A stretch of 64,000 nt of DNA, taken from Enterobacter sp. kpr-6 (lineage in GTDB: Bacteria > Pseudomonadota > Gammaproteobacteria > Enterobacterales > Enterobacteriaceae). Where the stretch lies: the NCBI RefSeq assembly GCF_900116015.1, contig NZ_FOYH01000008.1:62001-126000 (forward strand), in the 5' to 3' direction. The notes under the pieces were generated by a model, which was given only the letters and a program-made list of their open reading frames with translations, made no database searches and was not told where the DNA came from. The position numbers and the translations under genes are program-made. Numbering within the stretch: position 1 is the stretch's first letter; each line of letters begins with the position of its first letter. Positions 8,364-18,077 of the stretch are shown here, piece by piece.

Positions 8364-10757
8364 TTAACGTTTGGCCTGCCAGATACGCGACTGATAATCG
8401 CGAATAGAACGATCGGAGCTGAACATGCCGCAGCGCGCGGTATTCAGGATCGCCGCACGGGTCCAGGCGTCCTGATCGCGGTAGAGCACATCAACCTGCT
8501 TTTGCGCGTCCACATAGGAGGCAAAATCCGCCATCACCAGATAGGGATCGCCGCCCTGTTTGCCCATGCTGTGCAGCATCTGGTCAAACGCATGTTTATC
8601 GCCGTCGCTGTATTTGCCGCTCTCCAGTTCTTTGAGCACCGCATCCAGCACTTTATCTTTTTTGCGCCATTTCAGCGGATCGTAGCCCTTCGCTTTCAGC
8701 GCTTTCACCTCTTCAACGGTATGACCGAAGATGAAGATGTTTTCCTCACCGACTTTTTCCGCAATCTCCACGTTGGCACCGTCAAGCGTACCCACGGTGA
8801 GCGCGCCGTTGAGCGCCAGCTTCATGTTGCCGGTGCCGGACGCCTCTTTGCCCGCCGTCGAAATCTGCTCAGACACATCCGCCGCCGGGATCAGCATTTC
8901 AGCCGCCGAGACGCAGTAATCCGGCAGGAACACCACTTTCAGCTTGTCGCCAACCGCCGGATCGTTGTTGATCGCCTGCGCTACCTTATTAATGGCGAAA
9001 ATAATGTTTTTTGCCAGGTAGTAGCCAGGGGCGGCCTTTGCGCCAAACAGGAATACGCGCGGCACGCGGTCGGCGGCCGGGTTTTCACGGATCTCTTTGT
9101 AGAGCGCCAGAATGTGCAGCAGGTTGAGGTGCTGACGTTTGTACTCGTGCAGGCGTTTGATCTGAATATCAAAAATCGCCTCCGGGTTAATCTCAATGCC
9201 GGTACGCATCTTCACAAACTCCGCCAGCCGCAGTTTGTTGTCCCGCTTGATGGCGCGGTACTGCTCGCGGAATTTTTTGTCGTCAGCGTACTTTTCCAGA
9301 TTTTCGAGCTGGTCGAGATCGTTGGCCCACTCTTTTTTCAGCGTCTTATCCAGCAGCGCGGTCAGCAGAGGGTTGCAGTGCTTGATCCAGCGACGCGGCG
9401 TAATGCCGTTGGTGACGTTATGGAATTTGGTCGGCCAAAGCTGGTGATATTCCGGGAACAGATCTTTCACCACCAGATCCGAGTGCAGCGCGGCAACGCC
9501 GTTGACCGCAAAACCGCTGACCACGCAGAGATTCGCCATCCGCACCTGTTTGTTGTACACCACCGCCAGCTTCGCCCACACGGCGTTATCGCCCGGCCAG
9601 GTGTTATCGACCAGCGTTTTAAAGCGATTATTGATGGTGTGGATGATCTGCATGTGGCGCGGCAACAGCGCTTTGACCAGCTTCTCGTCCCAGCACTCCA
9701 GCGCTTCCGGCATCAGCGTGTGGTTGGTGTAGGCGAAGGTTTTGCTGGTGATGGCCCAGGCGTCGTCCCAGCTCATCTGGTGCTCATCGAGCAGCACGCG
9801 GAGCAGTTCAGGAATGGCGATGGTCGGGTGCGTGTCGTTAAGCTGAATGACTTCGAAGTCAGGCAGTTGCGCGAGTTTACGTCCGGCCTTGTGATGGCGG
9901 CGCAAAATATCGGCAATGGAGCAGGCGCACTGGAAATATTGCTGCATCAGGCGCAGGCGCTTGCCCGCCAGATGGTTGTCGTTCGGGTACAGCACTTTGG
10001 TCAGTTTTTCAGCGTCGATACCCTGCTGCTCAGCACGCAGGAAATCGCCGTCGTTGAATTTGGTCAGGTCGAACGGGTGCGCGTGCTTCGCCTGCCACAG
10101 ACGCAGCGGCTGAGCGATGCTGTTCTTATAGCCGAGCACCGGCAGATCCCACGCCTCACCGGTCAGCATAAAGCCCGGTGTCCACTGCCCTTCTTTGCTG
10201 ACTTTACCGCCGATGCCGACCTGCACATCCAGCGAGGCGTTATGACGGAACCACGGGTAGCTGCTGCGCTGCCAGTCATCCGGCGCTTCCTGCTGCTGCC
10301 CGTCGGCAAAAGACTGACGGAACAGACCGTACTGATAATTTAAGCCGTAGCCCGTCGCCGGTTGCCCGACGGTGGCCATCGAATCCAGGAAACAGGCTGC
10401 CAGTCGGCCAAGCCCGCCGTTGCCGAGCGCCGGGTCGATCTCTTCTTCCAGCAAATCGGTCAGGTTGACGTTGTGCGCCTTCAGCGCGTCGTTCACGTCC
10501 TGATACCAGCCCAGATTGAGCAGGTTGTTGCCCGTCAGACGACCAATCAAAAACTCCATAGAAATGTAGTTTACGTGGCGTTGCTGCTTCGCCTCTGATG
10601 CGGGGAATTGCACCGGCAGTAATTCAGCCAGCGCGCCGCTCACCGCCTGCCACCACTGATGGGAGGTCATTTCGTCGGCGGATTGCAGGCCAAAACGCTG
10701 CCATTGACGGGTCAGAGCAGCGGAAAAGTGTTCGGGATTAAAGGTAGGCTGAGCCAT
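8364..10757 (-). CDS. malP: MalP, maltodextrin phosphorylase
   Basis: Phosphorolyses linear maltodextrins to glucose-1-phosphate using pyridoxal phosphate (GT35). It has 797 residues from the chosen ATG at 10757 ([11 protein letters not shown]), the same as E. coli. A 24-residue upstream extension is in frame but has no family similarity and runs into the promoter region. Visible motifs: [32 protein letters not shown] and, near the C-terminus, [27 protein letters not shown], which holds the cofactor lysine. First gene of malPQ, divergent from malT. MalT boxes lie about 70-110 bp upstream of the start. Confidence 0.97.
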   Translation of the reverse strand: MAQPTFNPEHFSAALTRQWQRFGLQSADEMTSHQWWQAVSGALAELLPVQFPASEAKQQRHVNYISMEFLIGRLTGNNLLNLGWYQDVNDALKAHNVNLTDLLEEEIDPALGNGGLGRLAACFLDSMATVGQPATGYGLNYQYGLFRQSFADGQQQEAPDDWQRSSYPWFRHNASLDVQVGIGGKVSKEGQWTPGFMLTGEAWDLPVLGYKNSIAQPLRLWQAKHAHPFDLTKFNDGDFLRAEQQGIDAEKLTKVLYPNDNHLAGKRLRLMQQYFQCACSIADILRRHHKAGRKLAQLPDFEVIQLNDTHPTIAIPELLRVLLDEHQMSWDDAWAITSKTFAYTNHTLMPEALECWDEKLVKALLPRHMQIIHTINNRFKTLVDNTWPGDNAVWAKLAVVYNKQVRMANLCVVSGFAVNGVAALHSDLVVKDLFPEYHQLWPTKFHNVTNGITPRRWIKHCNPLLTALLDKTLKKEWANDLDQLENLEKYADDKKFREQYRAIKRDNKLRLAEFVKMRTGIEINPEAIFDIQIKRLHEYKRQHLNLLHILALYKEIRENPAADRVPRVFLFGAKAAPGYYLAKNIIFAINKVAQAINNDPAVGDKLKVVFLPDYCVSAAEMLIPAADVSEQISTAGKEASGTGNMKLALNGALTVGTLDGANVEIAEKVGEENIFIFGHTVEEVKALKAKGYDPLKWRKKDKVLDAVLKELESGKYSDGDKHAFDQMLHSMGKQGGDPYLVMADFASYVDAQKQVDVLYRDQDAWTRAAILNTARCGMFSSDRSIRDYQSRIWQAKR

Positions 10758-10823
10758 ATGAAATTCTGATCCTGTAGGTAAAAACAACGTTAGCGCTAGT
10801 GTGCCTGGCCCGCCTCTGGACGT

Positions 10824-10868
10824 CCTCATCCCGGCAGGGATAAGGAAGGGAGGAGCAGCAGGGATGAG
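10824..10868. promoter_or_regulatory. MalT box cluster of malPQ promoter
   Basis: The MalT box consensus is GGGGATGAGG or GGGGAGGAGG. CGGGATGAGG lies on the minus strand at 10833-10824 (9 of 10). Three 8-of-10 matches lie on the plus strand: AGGGATAAGG at 10836-10845, AGGGAGGAGC at 10847-10856 and AGGGATGAGC at 10859-10868. The minus-strand box is promoter-proximal to malP and the others are inverted upstream. MalT with maltotriose and ATP activates malPQ in E. coli. Confidence 0.75.
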
Positions 10869-11251
10869 CCAAAAGTGTGATCACCGCCACTTAAAGTTAG
10901 CCGCTAAATTGCCAGTTACTCAAAAAAACATCGCGTCCTGCGCCTTTCTGGCAGCGTGCAATTGTGCAGTCACCGGATCACGATAACCACGAACGGTGTC
11001 AAATAAATGAAATGTGGTTTCATGAAAATCTCAAACTTTTTCATTAGAAGATACCGCTTGATATTATCTAAACAATTCCCAATGTTTCTGCGGGGATATT
11101 TCCCCTTGCTTTGAGAAACTATTTTTAAATAACCTTTACGTGCTCTGCGAGAGCGGAAAATAGCGTTTGACTTTTTGTTCAATTTCTCGGCAAGCCAGTC
11201 GTCACGCGGCCCGGCGCGCATTCCGGTAACCATTCATGAAAGTTATGAAAA

Positions 11252-11267
11252 TGTGACATAGTGCAAA
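11252..11267 (+). promoter_or_regulatory. CRP site of malT promoter
   Basis: TGTGACATAGTGCAAA has a perfect left half-site TGTGA and closely resembles the CRP site of E. coli malT. It lies 127 bp before the malT start. Cyclic-AMP control of malT is the main route by which glucose shuts off the regulon. Confidence 0.75.
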
Positions 11268-11393
11268 ATGATCGTCGTAAAATTCGGACATAACTTGCAA
11301 TAAAGTTCAATCTGACCGACCTTATTATTTATTAATTACGAAGCGCAAAAAAAATCGCCATTCCTCCGTTACCTCACAGTGAAGTGATTAACT

Positions 11394-14099
11394 ATGTTGA
11401 TTCCGTCTAAATTAAGTCGCCCGGTTCGTCTTGACCACACGGTGGTTCGCGACCGATTACTGGGTAAACTTGCCGGCGCGAACAATTTCCGGTTAGCGCT
11501 GGTCACAAGTCCCGCAGGTTATGGGAAAACTACGCTCGTTTCACAGTGGGCGGCAGGAAAAACCGATCTGGGCTGGTACTCCCTCGACGAAGGGGACAAC
11601 CAGCAAGAGAGATTTGCCAGCTACCTGATTGCAGCCGTGCAGCAGGCGACCGGCGGTCATTGCGTCACCAGCGAGGCGATGGTGCAAAAGCGCCAGTACG
11701 CCAGCCTCTCTTCGCTTTTCGCGCAGCTTTTTATCGAACTGGCGCAGTGGCATCGTCCGCTGTATCTGGTCATTGATGATTACCATCTGATCACCAATCC
11801 GGTGATCCACGAAGCCATGCGCTTCTTTTTACGCCATCAACCGGAAAACCTCACCCTGGTGGTGCTGTCGCGTAATTTGCCGCAGTTAGGCATCGCCAAT
11901 TTGCGCGTGCGCGATCAGTTACTGGAAGTTGGCAGCCAGCAACTCGCCTTTAACCATCAGGAAGCGAAACTCTTTTTCGATTGCCGTCTGGATTCGCCCA
12001 TTGAGGCCGCCGAAAGCAGCCGCATGTGCGACGACGTCGCAGGCTGGGCGACCGCGCTTCAGCTTATCGCCCTCTCCGCCCGGCAAAATAACAGCGCCGC
12101 TCACCAGTCGGCCCGCCGTCTGGCCGGGATTAACGCCAGCCATTTATCGGATTATCTGGTGGATGAAGTGCTGGATAATATCGATCTCAGTACCCGCCAT
12201 TTCCTGCTCAAAAGCTCGCTGCTGCGCTCGATGAACGACGCGCTGATCGTCCGGGTCACGGGCGAAGAAAACGGCCAGATGCGGCTTGAAGAGATCGAAC
12301 GCCAGGGGCTGTTCCTGCAACGGATGGATGATTCCGGCGAGTGGTTCAGCTACCACCCGCTGTTCGGCAATTTCCTGCGCCAGCGCTGCCAGTGGGAACT
12401 GGCGACCGAACTGCCTGATATTCATCGCGCTGCGGCAGAAAGCTGGATGGCGCAGGGCTTCCCGAGCGAGGCCATCCATCACGCGCTGGCCGCAGGCGAC
12501 GGCAATATGCTGCGCGATATTCTGCTGCATCACGCGTGGGGACTGTTTAATCACAGCGAACTGGCGCTGCTGGAAGAATCGTTAAAAGCGCTGCCGTGGG
12601 AAAGCCTGCTGGAAAACCCGCGTCTGGTGCTGTTACAGGCCTGGCTGATGCAAAGCCAGTACCGCTACAGCGAAGTGAACACGCTGCTGGCGCGCGCCGA
12701 GCAAGAGATGGACATAGAAATGGACCCGTCTCTGCACGGGGATTTCAACGCCCTGCGCGCCCAGGTCGCCATTAACTCCGGCGATCAGGCCGAAGCGGAG
12801 CGCCTGTCGATGGTTGCCCTCGCTGAACTGCCGCTCGCCAGCTACTACAGCCGCATTGTCGCCACCTCGGTACAGGGCGAAGTGCTGCACTGCAAAGGCC
12901 AGTTGACGGCCTCACTGACCATGATGCAGCAAACCGAGCAGATGGCGCGCCGCCACGATGTCTGGCACTACGCGCTGTGGAGCCTCATCCAGCAAAGCGA
13001 AATTCTTTTTGCCCAGGGCTTTTTGCAGGCCGCGTGGGAAACCCAGGAGAAAGCGTTTCAGTTGATCCACGAACAGCATCTGGAACAACTGCCGCTGCAT
13101 GAATTTTTACTGCGCATCCGCGCGCAACTGTTGTGGGCGTGGGCGCGTCTCGACGAATCGGAAGCCTCCGCACGCGCCGGTCTGAACGTGCTTGCCGCCT
13201 ACCAGCCGCAGCAACAGCTTCAGTGCCTGGCGCTGCTGGTGCAAAACTCGCTGGCGCGGGGCGATCTGGATAACGCCCGTAATCATCTTAACCGCCTGGA
13301 AAACCTGCTCAGCAACGGGCAGTACCACAGCGACTGGGTATCGAATGCCGATAAAGTGCGGGTGATTTACTGGCAAATGACCGGCGATAAAAAAGCCGCG
13401 ACCCAGTGGCTGCGCCAGACGCCGAAACCAGAATTTGCCGACAACCATTTCCTGCAAAGCCAGTGGCGCAACATCGCCCGCGCGCAGATCCTGCTGGGTG
13501 AATTTAGCCCGGCGGAAATCGTCCTTGAAGAACTGAACGAGAACGCCCGCAGCCTGCGGCTGATGAGCGATCTGAACCGCAACCTGCTGCTGCTTAACCA
13601 GCTTTACTGGCAGGCGGGACGTAAAAACGACGCCCAGCGGGTGCTGCTCGAAGCGCTGTCGCTCGCCAACCGGACCGGGTTTATCAGCCATTTCGTGATT
13701 GAAGGTGAAGCGATGGCGCAGCAACTGCGTCAGTTAATTCAGCTTAACACGCTGCCGGAACTGGAAGGTCACCGCGCCCAGCGCATACTTCGCGACATTA
13801 ACCAGCATCATCGCCACAAGTTCGCGCATTTTGACGAAACCTTTGTGGAACGGCTGCTGACCCACCCGGAAGTGCCGGAGTTGATCCGCACCAGCCCGCT
13901 GACGCAGCGCGAGTGGCAGGTACTGGGACTGATTTATTCAGGCTACAGCAATGAACAGATCGCCGGAGAGCTGGCCGTGGCTGCCACGACCATCAAAACG
14001 CATATCCGCAATTTGTATCAGAAACTTGGCGTGGCACACCGCCAGGACGCGGTTCAACACGCCCAGCAGTTGCTCAAAATGATGGGGTACGGGGTTTAA
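11394..14099 (+). CDS. malT: MalT, ATP-dependent maltose regulon activator
   Basis: Activates the maltose regulon when bound to maltotriose and ATP. It has 901 residues, as in E. coli, and is a STAND-family signal ATPase. The Walker A motif SPAGYGKTT is at 39-47 and Walker [10 protein letters not shown] near 122-130. These are followed by a winged-helix region, a long TPR-like sensor domain (about 440-800), and a LuxR-type HTH at the C-terminus ([22 protein letters not shown]). The start is ATG at 11394, after an AGTGAAGTGAT stretch with a poor ribosome site, in keeping with low expression. Its stop shares TTAA with the glpR stop on the other strand, so the two genes overlap by 4 bp. In E. 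coli the rtc genes lie here. Confidence 0.97.
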   Translation: MLIPSKLSRPVRLDHTVVRDRLLGKLAGANNFRLALVTSPAGYGKTTLVSQWAAGKTDLGWYSLDEGDNQQERFASYLIAAVQQATGGHCVTSEAMVQKRQYASLSSLFAQLFIELAQWHRPLYLVIDDYHLITNPVIHEAMRFFLRHQPENLTLVVLSRNLPQLGIANLRVRDQLLEVGSQQLAFNHQEAKLFFDCRLDSPIEAAESSRMCDDVAGWATALQLIALSARQNNSAAHQSARRLAGINASHLSDYLVDEVLDNIDLSTRHFLLKSSLLRSMNDALIVRVTGEENGQMRLEEIERQGLFLQRMDDSGEWFSYHPLFGNFLRQRCQWELATELPDIHRAAAESWMAQGFPSEAIHHALAAGDGNMLRDILLHHAWGLFNHSELALLEESLKALPWESLLENPRLVLLQAWLMQSQYRYSEVNTLLARAEQEMDIEMDPSLHGDFNALRAQVAINSGDQAEAERLSMVALAELPLASYYSRIVATSVQGEVLHCKGQLTASLTMMQQTEQMARRHDVWHYALWSLIQQSEILFAQGFLQAAWETQEKAFQLIHEQHLEQLPLHEFLLRIRAQLLWAWARLDESEASARAGLNVLAAYQPQQQLQCLALLVQNSLARGDLDNARNHLNRLENLLSNGQYHSDWVSNADKVRVIYWQMTGDKKAATQWLRQTPKPEFADNHFLQSQWRNIARAQILLGEFSPAEIVLEELNENARSLRLMSDLNRNLLLLNQLYWQAGRKNDAQRVLLEALSLANRTGFISHFVIEGEAMAQQLRQLIQLNTLPELEGHRAQRILRDINQHHRHKFAHFDETFVERLLTHPEVPELIRTSPLTQREWQVLGLIYSGYSNEQIAGELAVAATTIKTHIRNLYQKLGVAHRQDAVQHAQQLLKMMGYGV

Positions 14100-14854
14100 C
14101 ACAGCTCCAGTTGAATATTGTGCTGGCGGATGACGTCCAGCACGCCCGCAGGCGGCATCACGTCGGTGTAGACCGCGTTCACCATGTTGATGCTGCCCAT
14201 GTTCACCATCGCGTTACGACCAAACTTCGAGTGGTCAACGACCAGCATCACGTGGCGAGAGTTTTCAATGATCGCCCGTTTGGTGCGCACTTCGTGATAA
14301 TCAAACTCCAGCAGGGAACCATCGCTGTCGATGCCGCTGATGCCGAGGATGCCGAAATCCAGGCGGAACTGGGAGATAAAATCGAGCGTCGCTTCGCCAA
14401 TAATGCCGCCGTCACGACTGCGTAGCTCGCCGCCCGCGAGGATGATGCGAAAATCCTCTTTCACCATCAGCGTGTTTGCCACGTTCAGGTTGTTGGTAAC
14501 GATGCGCAGATTGCTGTGATCGAGCAGGGCATGCGCCACCGCTTCCGGCGTGGTGCCGATATCAATAAACAGCGTGGAACCATTCGGGATCTGGCTTGCC
14601 ACTTTACGCGCAATACGCTCTTTTTCAGCGGTTTGCGTGGCCTTGCGGTCATGCCACGGCGTGTTCACGGAACTGGAAGGCAGGGCCGCGCCACCGTGAT
14701 GGCGCAGGATCATATTCTGGTCGGCGAGATCGTTCAGATCGCGGCGAATCGTCTGCGGGCTGACGGCAAACTGCTCGACCAGCTCTTCGGTACTGACGTA
14801 TCCCTGTTTCTTCACCAGCTCAATAATGGCGTCGTGGCGCTGTGTCTGTTTCAT
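14096..14854 (-). CDS. glpR: GlpR, glycerol-3-phosphate repressor
   Basis: A DeoR-family repressor of the glp regulon, released by glycerol-3-phosphate. It has 252 residues, as in E. coli. The N-terminal HTH ([38 protein letters not shown]) is followed by the sugar-phosphate isomerase-like effector domain with the IDIGTT and VTNNLNVA blocks. Last gene of glpEGR; glpG ends 16 bp upstream. E. coli K-12 laboratory strains often carry glpR mutations; this copy is intact. The 3' end overlaps convergent malT by 4 bp. Confidence 0.96.
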   Translation of the reverse strand: MKQTQRHDAIIELVKKQGYVSTEELVEQFAVSPQTIRRDLNDLADQNMILRHHGGAALPSSSVNTPWHDRKATQTAEKERIARKVASQIPNGSTLFIDIGTTPEAVAHALLDHSNLRIVTNNLNVANTLMVKEDFRIILAGGELRSRDGGIIGEATLDFISQFRLDFGILGISGIDSDGSLLEFDYHEVRTKRAIIENSRHVMLVVDHSKFGRNAMVNMGSINMVNAVYTDVMPPAGVLDVIRQHNIQLELC

Positions 14855-14870
14855 GTATTGTCTCTAAAAT

Positions 14871-15701
14871 TTATGTTCGTTTTCGCACATTCTGCGTATC
14901 TGCGAACGCCATGGCGAGACCGACAATCAGACCGGTGACATGCGCGCCGTTGGCGATCGACATGCCAAACAGATCAAACCAACCGGCAATTAACCACACT
15001 AATGCGAAGCCTATCAAGCCACGGCGCATAAAAATGCCGCTTTGCGGGTCGCGCTCGCCCCGAAGCCAGACGTAGCCCATCAGCGCGTAGACCACGCCCG
15101 ATAATCCCCCGAACCAGGGGCCGCTAAATTTGTGCTGAATAAATCCACTGAGCAAGGCGCTGATCACGGTGATAACAATCAGCTTGCCGCTGCCGAGGCG
15201 TTTTTCGACCGCTCCGCCGAGATACCACCACCACAGCAGGTTAAACAGGATATGCATAAAGGAGAAATGCATAAAAGCGTGGGTGAAATAGCGCCAGACA
15301 TCGAAGCGCAGCGACGGATCGAAAGGCCACGCCAGCCAGACCATGACTGTCTGATCGCCCATCACATTCATGGCGATAAACACCAGCACGCACAGCGCGG
15401 CGACAACCCAGGTAAAGGGCCCGGCGCGCTCGCGCAAGGTGGTGATAAAAGGAAACTGGCGATAGCGCAACCCACTGTGGGTGCTTCCCGACTGCCAGCT
15501 TGCCGCGTGATAGCGCGGATGGCCGGGATCGTTCATGAAGGCTTGCAGTTCCGCCCGAACGCGGTCGGCCTGGCGTTCGTCAGCAAGCCAGACATCGGCT
15601 GTTTCATGATGCTGGATGGTCAGGATCACACCCTGAGTTTGCATATAATCCACAAACGCCTGAGCGACGCGCGGGTTTGTAAAAGAGGTGATCATTAGCA
15701 T
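14871..15701 (-). CDS. glpG: GlpG rhomboid intramembrane protease
   Basis: A serine protease that cleaves within or near membrane segments of substrate proteins. It has 276 residues, the same as E. coli. An N-terminal cytoplasmic domain (about 1-90) is followed by six membrane helices. The [11 protein letters not shown] block holds the catalytic Ser (201 by co-linearity) and the AHVTG block places His at 254, counted from the C-terminus. The [22 protein letters not shown] segment is the conserved loop 1/TM2 region. It lies between glpE and glpR in one operon; the link to glycerol metabolism is by location only. Confidence 0.97.
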   Translation of the reverse strand: MLMITSFTNPRVAQAFVDYMQTQGVILTIQHHETADVWLADERQADRVRAELQAFMNDPGHPRYHAASWQSGSTHSGLRYRQFPFITTLRERAGPFTWVVAALCVLVFIAMNVMGDQTVMVWLAWPFDPSLRFDVWRYFTHAFMHFSFMHILFNLLWWWYLGGAVEKRLGSGKLIVITVISALLSGFIQHKFSGPWFGGLSGVVYALMGYVWLRGERDPQSGIFMRRGLIGFALVWLIAGWFDLFGMSIANGAHVTGLIVGLAMAFADTQNVRKRT

Positions 15702-15754
15702 CGCAGGCGGTCACTTATTCCACATAAAAGAGGTCAGTATAGCCGTTTGTCGTT

Positions 15755-16084
15755 CTAAAGCGCACCGCGCGCGACTTCCGCCGGGAAATGGCGATGCCAG
15801 GCGTCAAAGCCGCCGTCTACGCTGTAGACCTCGTCGAAACCCTGCTGTAACAGGTACTGCGCCGCGCCTTTGCTGCTGTTGCCGTGGTAGCACATCACCA
15901 TGACCGGCACGTCAAATTCGTTCTGCTGCATGAAGGTGCCGAGGGTATCGTTCGTCAGATGAAACGATCCCGGTGTGTGGCCCATCGCGTAGCTCTGCGG
16001 ATCGCGAATATCCACCAGTACCGCCTGCTTCTGGTGCAGCTTCTGATGGGCTTCTTCTACGTTAATGCATTCAAACTGATCCAT
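15755..16084 (-). CDS. glpE: GlpE thiosulfate sulfurtransferase
   Basis: A single-domain rhodanese that moves sulfane sulfur from thiosulfate to acceptors such as cyanide or thioredoxin. It has 109 residues (E. coli 108). The active-site loop is CYHGNS with Cys65 as nucleophile. [13 protein letters not shown] is the usual rhodanese block. First gene of glpEGR, 53 bp before glpG. Its upstream side faces glpD across a 364-bp gap holding a composite repeat element. Confidence 0.96.
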   Translation of the reverse strand: MDQFECINVEEAHQKLHQKQAVLVDIRDPQSYAMGHTPGSFHLTNDTLGTFMQQNEFDVPVMVMCYHGNSSKGAAQYLLQQGFDEVYSVDGGFDAWHRHFPAEVARGAL

Positions 16085-16125
16085 GGGGTTCTCTTTGGTT
16101 AATTGGCATGGGTACGCGTTTTTTT

Positions 16126-16270
16126 CCCCTCACCCTAACCCTCTCCCCATGGGAGAGGGCACGGATCGAGCGAGGACTCGCCTTCTCCCTCTCCCTATGT
16201 GAGAGGGGACAGATCGAGCGCGGACTCGCCTTTCTCCCTCTCCCTGTGGGAGAGGGCCGGGGTGAGGGGG
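16126..16270. repeat. Composite palindromic element B (glpE/glpD)
   Basis: Three hairpin units. The left end is CCCTCACCCTAA and the right end CCGGGGTGAGGG, so it lies in reverse orientation to element A. Both spacers carry the GATCGAGCG-RGGACTCGCC motif. It is the only copy in the window sitting upstream of two divergent genes. Confidence 0.85.
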
Positions 16271-16396
16271 AAAACCTGCAACCCGCGCACATTCTAACGA
16301 TAAGTTTACGTCCTCACGGCAGGTAAACGCCATTATGTTATGCATATCACTCTAAATTGTTTTTTTGATGTTACCAAAAGCGCGTTCCTTTGCTAT

Positions 16397-16416
16397 TATG
16401 AGCGATATCGAACATT
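16397..16416. promoter_or_regulatory. GlpR operator of glpD
   Basis: The 20-base site TATGAGCGATATCGAACATT matches the GlpR palindrome WATGTTCGWT-AWCGAACATW at 18 of 20 positions. It lies 33 bp before the glpD start. A second, much weaker match may follow directly (about 16417-16436); E. coli glpD has tandem operators. Confidence 0.75.
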
Positions 16417-16448
16417 TTTGAGCTTTTCCGAAAGTGCATGAGGTAAAC

Positions 16449-17954
16449 ATGGAAACCAAAGATCTGATTGTGATAGGTGGGGGCATCAACGGTGCCGGTA
16501 TCGCGGCAGACGCCGCAGGGCGTGGTTTATCCGTGCTTATGCTGGAGGCTCAGGATCTGGCGTGCGCCACTTCGTCTGCCAGTTCAAAATTAATTCACGG
16601 TGGCCTGCGCTACCTTGAGCACTATGAATTCCGCCTGGTCAGTGAAGCGCTGGCCGAACGTGAAGTGCTGTTAAAAATGGCTCCGCACATCGCCTTCCCG
16701 ATGCGCTTCCGTCTGCCTCACCGCCCGCATCTGCGTCCGGCGTGGATGATCCGCACCGGTCTGTTTATGTACGATCACCTCGGCAAGCGCACCAGCCTGC
16801 CCGGTTCAACCAGTTTGCGTTTTGGTTCAGAATCGGTGTTAAAACCGGAAATCATGCGCGGTTTCGAATATTCCGACTGCTGGGTAGACGATGCGCGCCT
16901 GGTACTGGCGAATGCGCAAATGGTGGTACGTAAAGGGGGCGAAGTCTTAACCCGCACCCGTGCAACCGCTGCGCGTCGTGAAAACGGCCTGTGGATTGTG
17001 GAAGCGGAAGACATCGATACCGGCGAGAAATATAGCTGGCAGGCGCGCGGTCTGGTGAACGCGACCGGCCCGTGGGTAAAACAGTTCTTCGACGACGGCA
17101 TGAATTTGCCATCGCCTTACGGCATTCGCCTGATCAAAGGCAGTCACATCGTGGTGCCGCGCGTGCATACGCAAAAACAGGCCTACATCCTGCAAAACGA
17201 AGACAAGCGCATTGTGTTTGTGATCCCGTGGATGGACGAGTTTTCGATTATCGGCACCACCGACGTGGAATATAAAGGCGATCCGAAAAACGTGGGTATT
17301 GATGAAAGCGAGATCAATTACCTGCTGAATGTGTATAACGCGCACTTTAAAAAGCAACTGGGCCGCGATGACATCGTCTGGACTTACTCCGGTGTGCGTC
17401 CGCTGTGTGATGACGAGTCGGATTCCCCGCAGGCGATCACCCGTGATTACACGCTGGATATCCACGATCAGGACGGTAAAGCGCCGCTGCTGTCGGTATT
17501 TGGCGGCAAGCTGACCACCTATCGCAAGCTGGCTGAACATGCGATGGAGAAACTGGCGACCTATTACAACAATATCGGCCCGGCCTGGACCAAAGAGTGC
17601 GTGCTGCCCGGCGGAGACATCGGCGGCGCTCGGGAAGATTACGCAGCCAAACTGCGTCGTCGTTACCCGTTCCTGACCGAATCCCTGGCCCGCCATTACT
17701 CGCGCACGTACGGCAGTAATACCGAGTGGATCCTGGGTGAAGCCACCGCGATCGCTGATTTAGGCGAGGACTTTGGCCATGAATTTTACGAGGCGGAACT
17801 GAAGTATCTGGTCGAGCACGAATGGGTGCGCCGCGTTGATGATGCGCTGTGGCGTCGTACAAAACAGGGCATGTGGCTGGATGCCGCGCAGCAAAACCGC
17901 GTGGCGCAATGGCTGACGAATCATGCCAAGCGTGAGCTGTCGCTGGCGTCGTAA
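16449..17954 (+). CDS. glpD: GlpD, aerobic glycerol-3-phosphate dehydrogenase
   Basis: A membrane-associated FAD enzyme that oxidises glycerol-3-phosphate to dihydroxyacetone phosphate and feeds electrons to ubiquinone. It has 501 residues, as in E. coli. The N-terminal dinucleotide-binding motif is IGGGINGAGIAADAAGRG. ATSSASSKLIHGGLRYLEHYEF is the conserved FAD/substrate block, and VNATGPWV and FGGKLTTYRKLAE follow. The start at 16449 (METKDL) is chosen over an ATG 15 bases upstream because GAGGT precedes it at normal spacing and the family starts here. The GlpR operator lies directly upstream. Confidence 0.97.
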   Translation: METKDLIVIGGGINGAGIAADAAGRGLSVLMLEAQDLACATSSASSKLIHGGLRYLEHYEFRLVSEALAEREVLLKMAPHIAFPMRFRLPHRPHLRPAWMIRTGLFMYDHLGKRTSLPGSTSLRFGSESVLKPEIMRGFEYSDCWVDDARLVLANAQMVVRKGGEVLTRTRATAARRENGLWIVEAEDIDTGEKYSWQARGLVNATGPWVKQFFDDGMNLPSPYGIRLIKGSHIVVPRVHTQKQAYILQNEDKRIVFVIPWMDEFSIIGTTDVEYKGDPKNVGIDESEINYLLNVYNAHFKKQLGRDDIVWTYSGVRPLCDDESDSPQAITRDYTLDIHDQDGKAPLLSVFGGKLTTYRKLAEHAMEKLATYYNNIGPAWTKECVLPGGDIGGAREDYAAKLRRRYPFLTESLARHYSRTYGSNTEWILGEATAIADLGEDFGHEFYEAELKYLVEHEWVRRVDDALWRRTKQGMWLDAAQQNRVAQWLTNHAKRELSLAS

Positions 17955-17960
17955 TTGACA

Positions 17961-18068
17961 CCCTCACCCCGGCCCTCTCCCTGAGGGAGAGGGAGGTTTG
18001 GTCCCCTCTCCCTCAGGGAGAGGGTTAGGGTGAGGGTGATTTTGCCCCCTCTCCCTGAGGTGAGGGGG
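17961..18068. repeat. Composite palindromic element C (glpD/glgP)
   Basis: Left end CCCTCACCCCGG, internal right end TTAGGGTGAGGG, then a further half unit ending GGTGAGGGGG. The spacer is short (AGGTTTGGT). It fills the gap between convergent glpD and glgP, beginning 6 bp after the glpD stop and ending 9 bp before the glgP stop. Confidence 0.85.
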
Positions 18069-18077
18069 ATCAACGCA

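Larger units (their letters stand above)
10758..11393. other. Divergent malP/malT control region (636 bp)
   Basis: A gene-free region between divergent malP and malT. The malP side holds several MalT-box matches (10824-10868) and the malT side a CRP site (11252-11267). The roughly 350 bp between them carry no ORF with a ribosome site and no RNA I can recognise. It is AT-richer than the coding sequence around it, especially from 11000 to 11400. Confidence 0.8.
16085..16448. other. Divergent glpE/glpD intergenic region (364 bp)
   Basis: Contains composite element B (16126-16270) about 40 bp upstream of glpE, and on the glpD side a GlpR operator. No coding sequence is supported. The remaining AT-rich bases from 16330 to 16400 should hold the glpD promoter. 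Confidence 0.8.

Noticed and set aside
8502-10343. A 613-codon open frame on the plus strand
   Set aside because: It runs antisense to malP for its full length. Its composition (many His, Arg, Gln, Val) is that of a complement of a GC-rich gene, and malP is certain.
10871-10891. CRP site next to the MalT boxes
   Set aside because: TGTGA is present but the right half (CCACT) is poor, and malPQ is normally controlled through MalT rather than directly by CRP.
10970-11233. An 87-codon minus-strand frame in the malP/malT gap
   Set aside because: No ribosome site, no familiar domain, and it crosses the AT-rich control region.
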